Positions 1 through 6,061 of a DNA stretch of 7,181 nt are shown piece after piece. Position 1 is the stretch's first letter; each line of letters opens with the position of its first letter. Below the pieces are notes generated by a model that was not told the origin of the DNA, did not search any database, and saw nothing but the letters and a program-made list of their open reading frames with translations. Made by a program: the position numbers and the translations under genes. This DNA comes from Flemingiibacterium sp045587285 (GTDB lineage: Bacteria; Bacillota; Clostridia; Oscillospirales; CAG-272): the NCBI GenBank assembly GCA_045587285.1, contig JAZNBZ010000212.1:1-7181 (forward strand), read 5' to 3'.

Positions 1-608
1 AACTTGTAGCCCTTTCTGTAGTCGAACTTATCGGCCGCCTTCATAAGACCGAGGTTGCCCTCCTGAATGAGGTCAAGGAAGAACATACCCTTTCCGACGT
101 AGCGCTTTGCTATAGAAACGACGAGTCGCAGATTCGCCTTAACAAGCTCCTGCTTTGCCTCCTCGTCGCCCTGTGCCATCTGCTCGGCGAGCACGAGCTC
201 CTTATCGTTATCAAGAAGCGGAACCTGACCGATCTCCTTGAGATACATACGCACGGGATCGTCTATCGAAAGCCCCTCCTGCACGAGCATCTTTTCCATA
301 TCCTCGGCAGATTCATACTGCTCGATCTCGGTTTCGATGTCGGCAAACTCGGGGCTGTCGAGATAATTTACCTCAACACCGTTGTTTTCTAAATCCTCGT
401 ACAGCTTTTCGATCTGATCTGCATCGTAATCGATCTCACCAAGCGCCTCCATTATTTCACTTGACGTAAGCGAGCCCTTTGCCTTACCGCGGGCAATAAG
501 CTCGTTTATGTTAAACTTCTTTTCGGGCTCGGCAGCTTCGTTGGCGTTTTCGCCCTCGCGCGCCTCGTTTTCCTCGTCAAGCTCGTAATTATCTATCTTG
601 TCAACCAT
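1..608 (-). CDS. Second RpoD-like sigma-70 factor (N-terminal 202 residues; 3' part beyond window)
   Basis: Sigma-70 family factor that would direct RNA polymerase core to promoters. My translation from the ATG at 606-608 gives 202 complete codons before the left window edge. Residues 1-34 are a charged, Glu/Asn-rich tail. About 35-82 match sigma region 1.1 (NELIARGKAKGSLTSSEI onward). Region 1.2 is at 117-132 (DDPVRMYLKEIGQVPL). Region 2.1/2.2 begins at about 158 (ANLRLVVSIAKRYVGKGM, then FFLDLIQEGN), and the read stops at RKGYK, just before the -10 recognition helix. Region 1.1 suggests a group 1 (primary) type rather than a short alternative sigma. It lies 42 bp downstream of the complete rpoD in the same orientation and has a good ribosome site, AAGGAAAGG, 8 nt before ATG. 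Over the 88 shared residues from region 1.2 on, I count about 81% identity with that neighbour. Whether the gene is intact cannot be judged here. Confidence 0.95.
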   Translation of the reverse strand, partial: MVDKIDNYELDEENEAREGENANEAAEPEKKFNINELIARGKAKGSLTSSEIMEALGEIDYDADQIEKLYEDLENNGVEVNYLDSPEFADIETEIEQYESAEDMEKMLVQEGLSIDDPVRMYLKEIGQVPLLDNDKELVLAEQMAQGDEEAKQELVKANLRLVVSIAKRYVGKGMFFLDLIQEGNLGLMKAADKFDYRKGYK

Positions 609-616
609 GTGTTTTA

Positions 617-625
617 CCTTTCCTT
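617..625 (-). promoter_or_regulatory. Ribosome binding site of second rpoD-like gene
   Basis: Minus-strand AAGGAAAGG lies 8 nt upstream of the ATG at 606-608. It supports this start and is clearly stronger than the site of the upstream rpoD. Confidence 0.75.
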
Positions 626-650
626 GTGGGTTTAATCATAAAGCCGTACG

Positions 651-1760
651 TTATCCTCGAAGCATCTTGACGACGGCAGGTCTGCGCAGCTTGCGAAGTG
701 CCTTCGTTTCGATCTGGCGCACGCGTTCACGCGTGATATTAAGCTTTTCGCCAACCGCCTCAAGCGTCCACGCCGAGCCGTCAAACAGTCCGAAGCGGAA
801 CATAATAACGCTTCTCTCTCTCGGAGTGAGAACGTACATCGCCTTCTCAATAGCCTCACGGTCAAGCGTACCGAAGGCAGCCTCCTCGGGCGGAGGCGAA
901 TCCTCGTCGGTGATAAAGTCGCCAAGGTGGCTGTCGTCCTCCTCACCGATAGGCGTTTCGAGCGACACCGGCTCCTGCGCGATCTTCTTTATCTCACGCA
1001 CCTTTGCGGGCGTAAGTCCCATAAGCTCGGCAAGCTCCTCGTCGGACGCCTCGTAGCCGCGCTCCTGCAAAAACTGACGCGACGTTCTCGAAAGCTTGTG
1101 TATGGTTTCTACCACGTGAACAGGTATGCGTATCGTTCTGCCCTGATCGGCAATAGCACGGGTTATCGCCTGACGCACCCACCACGTAGCGTAGGTAGAA
1201 AATCTGTAGCCCTTCGTGAAGTCAAACTTTTCGACCGCCTTGATAAGACCGAGATTACCCTCTTGGATAAGATCAAGGAAGGACATTCCCTTTCCGACGT
1301 AGCGCTTCGCGATAGAAACGACGAGTCGCAGGTTTGCGTTTACAAGCTCACGCTTCGCCTCCTCGTCACCGTTTGCGATACGCTCGGCAAGCGCGACCTC
1401 GCCGTCGCTGTCAAGAAGCGGTATCTGACCGATCTCCTTGAGGTACATACGAACGGGATCGTCAACCGCAAGTCCCTCCTGCATAGCGATAAGACCCTGA
1501 TCGTCAACGCTTTCGTAAACCTCGCCCTCGATCTCGCTGTCCATAAGCTCCGTCGAGTCAAGATATTCTATATCGACACCGTTTTCCTCGAGCTGCTCGT
1601 ATACCTTGTCGATATCGCAGTCTGTGCCGGCAAGCGCCTGAGTGATCTCGGCAGAGGTTATAGTGCCCTTGCCCTTGGCGCGTGCAATAAGCTCCGAAGC
1701 GGCGTCGCGCTTCTGAGTTGTTTCGTTGTTTTCGGTTACGTTTTTCAAACCTTCAACCAT
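651..1760 (-). CDS. rpoD: RNA polymerase primary-type sigma factor RpoD (SigA)
   Basis: Sigma-70 subunit for promoter recognition by RNA polymerase; complete at 369 residues, close to B. subtilis SigA (371). Domains in order: region 1.1 at about 22-67, region 1.2 at 100-115 (DDPVRMYLKEIGQIPL), regions 2.1-2.4 at about 138-213 including FSTYATWWVRQAITRAI (Q197 and T200 in the -10 reading helix), region 3 at about 214-290 with the conserved SLETPIGEEDDSHLGDFI, and region 4 at about 298-362 with the helix-turn-helix TRERVRQIETKALRKLR (343-359). The start is the ATG at 1758-1760, because an in-frame TAA lies two codons upstream. Only AAAGG directly abutting the ATG resembles a ribosome site, which is poor. 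It follows dnaG by 44 bp, the usual position of the housekeeping sigma gene, and is followed by a paralogue. Oddities against textbook SigA are FDFTKGYRF for FDYRKGYKF, DQGRTIRIP for DQARTIRIP, and an unusual C-terminus after LRKLR (RPAVVKMLRG). Confidence 0.96.
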   Translation of the reverse strand: MVEGLKNVTENNETTQKRDAASELIARAKGKGTITSAEITQALAGTDCDIDKVYEQLEENGVDIEYLDSTELMDSEIEGEVYESVDDQGLIAMQEGLAVDDPVRMYLKEIGQIPLLDSDGEVALAERIANGDEEAKRELVNANLRLVVSIAKRYVGKGMSFLDLIQEGNLGLIKAVEKFDFTKGYRFSTYATWWVRQAITRAIADQGRTIRIPVHVVETIHKLSRTSRQFLQERGYEASDEELAELMGLTPAKVREIKKIAQEPVSLETPIGEEDDSHLGDFITDEDSPPPEEAAFGTLDREAIEKAMYVLTPRERSVIMFRFGLFDGSAWTLEAVGEKLNITRERVRQIETKALRKLRRPAVVKMLRG

Positions 1761-1804
1761 CCTTTATTTTGATTTTTTGTTAGGTTGCAAAAATATTTCG
1801 TAAG

Positions 1805-3592
1805 TCAACTTTTTTTGCCCTTGCTTCGCTTGCTTGCGAGTATATCCGCGATCTGCGCCATATCGTCACCCGACATTCTGCGCCGCGCGGACTCCTCGCG
1901 AAGCCTTGATATCATATCTGAAAGCAGTTGTACGCCGTTTTCCGTAAGCTGTCTGCGGCGAACGACCATAGAGGTTATGCGTCCCATTTCGTCCGCGTCA
2001 AAGACCTCGTTAAGCAGCGTGAAATCAAATTTTCCCGTTTCGTCGCAGCGTGCCAGCGCCTCGCTGAATACGCGTCTGTTGAACTCCGAGAAGAAATCCT
2101 CCTCCGACAGCTCAAGAGCACCGCGCTTCACGCTCGCCAAATTTTCGGGATATATGAGCAATATACCGAGAATATTTTCCTCTGCGTTGACCGCTCCCGT
2201 GTTTTTTACGGTATCGGGATTTACACGGTCGCCGTAGCCCGCAGTCTTGTTTACAAGTCCGCGAAACTCCTCCTTCTTCTGCGCGCGCTCATTCTTATTC
2301 ATCATACGCTTGACGTCGTTTTTAAGACTGTCGCGCGGTATGTCGAGCTTCTGCGAAACGACGCCGATATAGACCTCGCGCTCTGCCTCGGAATAAACCT
2401 CGCTGATAATAGTGCAAAGCTCCGACGCCGCCTTGATACGCCCGTCTACTATGGACGTGTCGTATTTGGAGAGTACGTTATCAAGCTTATACTCAAACTG
2501 CGTCTTACTGCCGTCAAGCAGCAGCTTAAACTTCTCGTGCGCCGTCGAGCCGTTTTTCTTCATAAACTCGTCGGGGTCCTTCGCACCCGTCACACGAAGC
2601 ACACGCACGTCAAGACCGACCTCGCCGAGCAGCTTTATAGCCTTGTTCGCGGCACGCTGTCCCGCCTCGTCGGTATCGTACGAGATTATGACCTGCTTCG
2701 TGTATTTCGCCATAATACGCGCCTGCTCGGGCGTTATTGCCGTACCGAGCGTCGCCACGGCGTTTTCAAAGCCGTTGGCGTGAAGCGCTATGACGTCCAT
2801 ATATCCCTCGCACAGAATTATTCTGTCCGAGCATTTGTTTTTCGCGTAGTTAAGCGCGAAAAGGTTTCTGCTTTTCTTGAACGCGGGCGTGTCCGAGGTG
2901 TTAAGGTATTTCGGAACGGAGTCGTCCATAACGCGTCCGCCGAACGCTACCACGTTGCCCGTGACGTCGATTATCGGGAATATCACGCGGTTGCGGAAAT
3001 AGTCGTACGGTCTGCCCGTCTTTTTGGAAATTCCGCAAAGAAAGCCCACGGACATTTCCTCTGCCGTGTATCCGAGCTTCGTTAAATGCTCGGTCAGTGC
3101 GCCAAAACCGTCGGGAGCAAAGCCAAGCCCAAAATGCTTGATAGTCGCGCCCGAAAGCCCGCGCTCGATTAGGTATTTAAGTCCCTTTGCGCCGAGCGTC
3201 GGATCGTAAAGCGCCGCGTGGAAAAATCTTGCCGCCTCACGGTTCATCGAGAGCACGCGCTCACGCTTTACCGTGTTCGCTTCCTCTTCACGGCTTCTCG
3301 CGTCCTTTGGAATTTCAATTCCGACTCGGTTTGCGAGAATTTCAAGCGCGGAAACGTAATCCACGTTCTCACGCTTCATAATGAACGTCACCACGTCGCC
3401 GCCCGCGCCGCAGCCAAAGCAATAGAAGCTGCGCGTTGCGGGAAACACCGTAAACGACGGCGTACGCTCGCTGTGAAAGGGACAGCTTCCGTTGTAATTA
3501 GAGCCCGCGCGCTTTAGGGGCACGTAGGTGTTTACAACGTCCACGATGTCGTTTCTGTATTTAATTTCTTCAACAATTTCGGGTGATATCAT
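1805..3592 (-). CDS. dnaG: DNA primase DnaG
   Basis: Synthesises RNA primers for replication on templates opened by the DnaB-type helicase. The protein is 595 residues (B. subtilis about 603). The N-terminal CHC2 zinc ribbon has C37-x2-H40 and C58-x2-C61 (SCPFHSERTPSF, YCFGCGAGGD). The RNA-polymerase core has YFRNRVIFPI at 198-207 and AFGGRVMDDSVPKYLN at 216-231. The TOPRIM metal-binding motifs are EGYMD at 262-266, DTDEAG at 306-311 and KDPDE at 338-342. Residues from about 430 to the Lys-rich end form the less conserved helicase-interaction part. I chose the start at 3592 (MISPEIVEEIKY) because minus-strand GAGGTGG lies 6 nt upstream and the family begins here. An in-frame ATG at 3649 would add 19 unrelated residues and would lie inside dgt. 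The dgt stop codon lies directly before the ribosome site, which suggests translational coupling. All catalytic motifs are intact. Confidence 0.98.
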   Translation of the reverse strand: MISPEIVEEIKYRNDIVDVVNTYVPLKRAGSNYNGSCPFHSERTPSFTVFPATRSFYCFGCGAGGDVVTFIMKRENVDYVSALEILANRVGIEIPKDARSREEEANTVKRERVLSMNREAARFFHAALYDPTLGAKGLKYLIERGLSGATIKHFGLGFAPDGFGALTEHLTKLGYTAEEMSVGFLCGISKKTGRPYDYFRNRVIFPIIDVTGNVVAFGGRVMDDSVPKYLNTSDTPAFKKSRNLFALNYAKNKCSDRIILCEGYMDVIALHANGFENAVATLGTAITPEQARIMAKYTKQVIISYDTDEAGQRAANKAIKLLGEVGLDVRVLRVTGAKDPDEFMKKNGSTAHEKFKLLLDGSKTQFEYKLDNVLSKYDTSIVDGRIKAASELCTIISEVYSEAEREVYIGVVSQKLDIPRDSLKNDVKRMMNKNERAQKKEEFRGLVNKTAGYGDRVNPDTVKNTGAVNAEENILGILLIYPENLASVKRGALELSEEDFFSEFNRRVFSEALARCDETGKFDFTLLNEVFDADEMGRITSMVVRRRQLTENGVQLLSDMISRLREESARRRMSGDDMAQIADILASKRSKGKKS

Positions 3593-3598
3593 ATGTAA

Positions 3599-3605
3599 CC
3601 ACCTC
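3599..3605 (-). promoter_or_regulatory. Ribosome binding site deciding the dnaG start
   Basis: Minus-strand GAGGTGG, 6 nt before the ATG at 3590-3592 and immediately after the TGA of dgt. It fixes the dnaG start at 3592 rather than the in-frame ATG 57 bases upstream, and links dnaG translation to termination on dgt. Confidence 0.85.
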
Positions 3606-4610
3606 TCATTTGATACCGCTCCACGTGCTCGGTATAAAGAGCTGCTCATACACGTTGATGGCGTGGCGGTCGGTCATTCCCGAGATAAAGTCGGTGACGA
3701 TACGCTCAATGGGCTCTTCCTCGCACATTTCGCGATAGCTTCTCGGCATTTCATCGGGGTGCTTAACGTAATACTCGAAAAGGCGAACGATAAGGCTCGC
3801 CGCTCTTTCCTCCTCAGAAAGCACGTGAGGACTGTAATAAACCCTCTCGAAAAGGAAGGCACGAAGCTCGTCGGTTGCCGCCTTAACGCCGTCCTCCATC
3901 GAGATATCGTTTTTGCCCTCGCTTGCGCGAATTACGCTCGTTACCATCGTATTGATGCGCGCCGAATGGTTAGCTCCGAGCACCTTATGAAGGCTTTCGG
4001 GTATATCCGACTCGGAAATAAGCGTCGCTCTTACAGCATCGTCAATGTCGTGATTGATATACGCGATACGGTCGGCAAACTTGACTACCCTGCCCTCAAG
4101 CGTTTCGGCAAGATGCTCGCCCTGATGGTTTACAATACCGTCGCGCACCTCGTGCGTAAGGTTAAGACGCTCGAGCTTTTCAACCACGCGAAGGCTCTGC
4201 CCGTAATGAGTAAACTCGGGCAGACAGTAACGCTGAAGTGCCTTCTCGCCGATGTGTCCGAACGGCGTGTGACCGAGGTCGTGACCGAGGGACGCCGCCT
4301 CGCAGAGGTCCTCGTTAAGGCGAAGCGCACGCGCGATAGTACGCGCGATCTGCGTTACCTCAAGCGTGTGCGTAAGGCGCGTGCGGTAATGCTCGACCTC
4401 GGGTGCCAAAAACACCTGCGTTTTGTGCATAAGCCGCCTGAATGCCTTTGAATGGATAATGCGGTCGCGGTCGCGCTGATATTCACTTCTGACCTCGGAG
4501 GGAGGCAAGGGTATCTCGCGTCCCTTCGAGTCTGATTCGCGAAAGGCGTACGGCGAAAGCTGTGCCTCCGTACGCTCGCGAAGTATTTGTGCTATAGTTT
4601 TCTCACTCAC
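3606..4610 (-). CDS. dgt: Deoxyguanosinetriphosphate triphosphohydrolase-like protein (HD domain)
   Basis: HD-superfamily metal-dependent hydrolase of the Dgt-like type. The family splits dNTPs into deoxynucleoside and triphosphate and so affects dNTP pools; exact substrate preference cannot be read here. Length is 334 residues, the size of the shorter dGTPase-like group. Visible motifs: RDRDRIIHSKAFRRLMHKTQVF at about 46-67 (typical of the family), the metal-binding His in LTHTLEV (H81), the HD pair in GHDLGHTPFGH (H110, D111), and the distal Asp in KFADRIAYINHD (D180). The start codon is GTG (4608-4610), since no ATG fits and minus-strand GAGGAG lies 9 nt upstream (plus strand 4620-4625). 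It is the first gene of the dgt–dnaG–rpoD–rpoD-like operon and ends 13 bp before dnaG, an order well known in clostridia. It should be transcribed from the promoter at 4785-4814 through a leader of about 168 nt. Confidence 0.95.
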   Translation of the reverse strand: MSEKTIAQILRERTEAQLSPYAFRESDSKGREIPLPPSEVRSEYQRDRDRIIHSKAFRRLMHKTQVFLAPEVEHYRTRLTHTLEVTQIARTIARALRLNEDLCEAASLGHDLGHTPFGHIGEKALQRYCLPEFTHYGQSLRVVEKLERLNLTHEVRDGIVNHQGEHLAETLEGRVVKFADRIAYINHDIDDAVRATLISESDIPESLHKVLGANHSARINTMVTSVIRASEGKNDISMEDGVKAATDELRAFLFERVYYSPHVLSEEERAASLIVRLFEYYVKHPDEMPRSYREMCEEEPIERIVTDFISGMTDRHAINVYEQLFIPSTWSGIK

Positions 4611-4778
4611 AGATGAGCGCTCCTCGTAAAATAGACTTTATACAATAATAATATGCGCTGACGTAACGCTGCTTAATAGCTCGCCGTAAATGTTTACAGG
4701 CGCTTAACAAATGCGCTCCAAAATTCGAGCCGAACCGCGGCACGGCGAGATGCGCTCACGTCAGCAGATAAGTATACA
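4611..4778 (-). promoter_or_regulatory. Putative 5' leader of dgt operon with inverted repeats
   Basis: If transcription starts about 7 nt past the -10 element at 4785-4790, the dgt mRNA has a leader of about 168 nt. An 8-base inverted repeat, GCTGACGT at 4657-4664 and ACGTCAGC at 4758-4765, could close a domain. Inside it are a hairpin at 4682-4702 (CGCC/GGCG plus GTAAA/TTTAC with one bulged base) and a small GCCG/CGGC stem at 4729-4741. No U-run typical of an intrinsic terminator is seen, and I recognise no known riboswitch. The promoter-based boundary and the fold are inference. Confidence 0.35.
4653..4761. repeat. Short direct repeats ATGCGCT(G/C)ACGT in divergent region
   Basis: ATGCGCTGACGT (4653-4664) and ATGCGCTCACGT (4750-4761) match at 11 of 12 bases. 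A partial copy, ATGCGCTC, is at 4711-4718. A related element, GCGCTTCGTCAGCA, lies further right at 4873-4886 and shares CGTCAGCA with the bases at 4759-4766. They could be binding sites for a regulator of the two divergent operons; chance is not excluded in such a short region. Confidence 0.4.
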
Positions 4779-4784
4779 TAGCAT

Positions 4785-4814
4785 ATTATATCATAGACTA
4801 ACGTCAAAAATCAA
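4785..4814 (-). promoter_or_regulatory. Sigma-A type promoter for dgt–dnaG–rpoD operon
   Basis: On the minus strand, TTGATT (4814-4809) is followed by an 18-bp spacer and a perfect TATAAT (4790-4785), with TGA before it giving an extended -10 (TGATATAAT). A/T-rich DNA lies upstream of the -35. Predicted start of transcription is near 4778. Confidence 0.7.
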
Positions 4815-4917
4815 CCCAAAGAAACATTTTTACTCTTTTTTCTTAAAAAATTTACGGCGCGTTATTATCTCGGCGCTTCGTCAGCACTATTTTACGCTTA
4901 TAACGGTATTATTAGAG

Positions 4918-4946
4918 TTGACAAGGATAAAAAAATCTGTTATAAT
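4918..4946 (+). promoter_or_regulatory. Sigma-A type promoter for holB–ricT (full consensus)
   Basis: TTGACA at 4918-4923, a spacer of exactly 17 bp, TATAAT at 4941-4946, and TG one base before the -10 (TGTTATAAT). Both hexamers match consensus perfectly. Transcription should start near 4953, giving a leader of about 30 nt before the holB ATG. No later promoter is needed for the downstream gene, 28 bp beyond holB. Confidence 0.93.
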
Positions 4947-4970
4947 ATATTTTGTATATCTATGCGATGC

Positions 4971-4977
4971 GGAGGTG
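4971..4977 (+). promoter_or_regulatory. Ribosome binding site deciding the holB start
   Basis: GGAGGTG, 6 nt before ATG at 4984-4986. It places the start here rather than at the in-frame ATG at 4711, which lies upstream of the promoter and so cannot be in the transcript. Confidence 0.92.
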
Positions 4978-4983
4978 CGTGAA

Positions 4984-6033
4984 ATGTCGGGCTTCGACTC
5001 TTTTCTCGGAAACGAAAAGCTTATAGAGCGCTTAAAGCGCGATGTCGCATCATCTCGCATCTCACACGCCTACGTCATTGAGGGCGCCGAGGGAAGCGGC
5101 AAGCGCACACTCGCACGGCTGATTTGCGCGGCTATGTCCTGCTCTGCCGACGAGCGACCGTGTATGGAATGCCGAGAGTGCTCAAAAATACTCCGCGACC
5201 AGTCGCCCGACGTCATCACCGTAACGGCGGAAAAAGGCAAGGTTCAGCTCGGCGTTGACGTAATACGCAAGGTCCGCGAGGACGCCGCGTACGCGCCCAA
5301 CGAGCTGCCGAGAAAATTTTACGTCGTTCCCTTCGCGGATACGATGAACGACTCGGCGCAAAACGCGCTTCTCAAGATTTTGGAGGAGCCTCCGCCACAC
5401 GTTATGTTTATGCTTTTGTCCGAAAACGCGGACAATCTGCTCTCGACCATACGAAGCCGCGCACCGATACTGCGTACAGAGGCGCTTGACGACGAGCTTG
5501 TCAGAGAATATCTGATAAAAAACGACTCAAATGCCAAAAGGCTTTCCGAGAGCGAACCCGATGCGTTTGGCGCGGCAATCAAGCTCTCGCGTGGAAGTAT
5601 AGGTAAGGCGTTGGAGCTCACAAGCGGCAACAAAAGCGAGGAATGCCTTGGCTTTTACAAAAGCGCCGAAACGTATCTCGAGCTGCTCGCCGCAAGACGC
5701 GACGCCAAAAGCGAGCTCCAATTCTACGAGTTCGCAACGAAGCTCGCAAGCGCAAAGCAGCGCACCGAGCTTTCCGAAATCTATTCCCTGCTTGCAGACG
5801 CCGCACGCGACCTTGTTCTGTGCAAGCTTGTGAGCGAGCCGAAAACGGTATTTTACACCACTGCCGAGAAGGCGCGTGCCGTCGCTGACTCGTTCGCGCT
5901 CGGCAAGCTTATGGCGCTCGTCGGCGTATTCGACAACGCGAAATATACCCTCGAAAAAAACGCAAACGTAACGCTCTCGCAGGTCTGCACCTTCTGCGAT
6001 GCCATAGCGGCAACGCGAACGAACCGAAGATAA
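4984..6033 (+). CDS. holB: DNA polymerase III delta' subunit (clamp loader)
   Basis: AAA+ family subunit of the clamp-loader complex that places the beta sliding clamp on primed DNA. 349 residues, normal for Firmicute delta'. Residues 5-33 (DSFLGNEKLIERL to SHAYVIEG) are the standard opening. A Walker A-like loop, GAEGSGKRT, is at 34-42. Zinc-binding cysteines are C53, C60, C63 and C66 (C-x6-C-x2-C-x2-C). The hallmark segment DSAQNALLKILEEPPPH is at 123-139. The sensor/arginine-finger position reads TIRSRA at 155-160, where many relatives have SRC. No acidic Walker B pair is seen (FYVVPFADTMN), consistent with delta' usually being a weak or non-ATPase member. The C-terminal half (from about 210) is the less conserved helical collar part. 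The start at 4984 follows from GGAGGTG and the promoter. It is the first gene of an operon with the PSP1/ricT gene, as in many Firmicutes. Confidence 0.95.
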   Translation: MSGFDSFLGNEKLIERLKRDVASSRISHAYVIEGAEGSGKRTLARLICAAMSCSADERPCMECRECSKILRDQSPDVITVTAEKGKVQLGVDVIRKVREDAAYAPNELPRKFYVVPFADTMNDSAQNALLKILEEPPPHVMFMLLSENADNLLSTIRSRAPILRTEALDDELVREYLIKNDSNAKRLSESEPDAFGAAIKLSRGSIGKALELTSGNKSEECLGFYKSAETYLELLAARRDAKSELQFYEFATKLASAKQRTELSEIYSLLADAARDLVLCKLVSEPKTVFYTTAEKARAVADSFALGKLMALVGVFDNAKYTLEKNANVTLSQVCTFCDAIAATRTNRR

Positions 6034-6061
6034 ACAAAAAATTTATATAACGAGGAAACAG

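Noticed and set aside
927..1772. Long open frame on the plus strand opposite rpoD (281 codons)
   Set aside because: It is antisense to conserved sigma regions, with no recognisable product.
1761..1812. Possible internal promoter before rpoD (TTGACT on the minus strand)
   Set aside because: The only -10-like hexamer (TAACAA) is 20 bp away and poor.
1928..3085. Long open frame on the plus strand opposite dnaG (385 codons)
   Set aside because: It is antisense to an intact primase gene and its protein has no recognisable domain; it is best explained by codon bias of the real gene.
3593..3649. In-frame upstream extension of dnaG by 19 codons
   Set aside because: It overlaps the dgt 3' end and lacks a ribosome site there; the family N-terminus begins at 3592.
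3528..4451. Long open frame on the plus strand opposite dgt (307 codons)
   Set aside because: It is a shadow of dgt; the motifs and ribosome site belong to the minus strand.
4836..4850. TTTTTT-CTT-AAAAAA inverted repeat as a terminator
   Set aside because: It has no G/C in the stem and lies between divergent promoters, where no transcript needs ending; more likely A/T-rich upstream promoter DNA.
4921..4930. DnaA box-like sequence near the holB promoter
   Set aside because: Minus-strand TTATCCTTG matches only 6 of 9 bases of TTATCCACA and is alone.
4711..4983. In-frame upstream extension of holB by 91 codons
   Set aside because: It reads through the promoter at 4918-4946, has no delta' similarity, and the strong ribosome site sits before the ATG at 4984.
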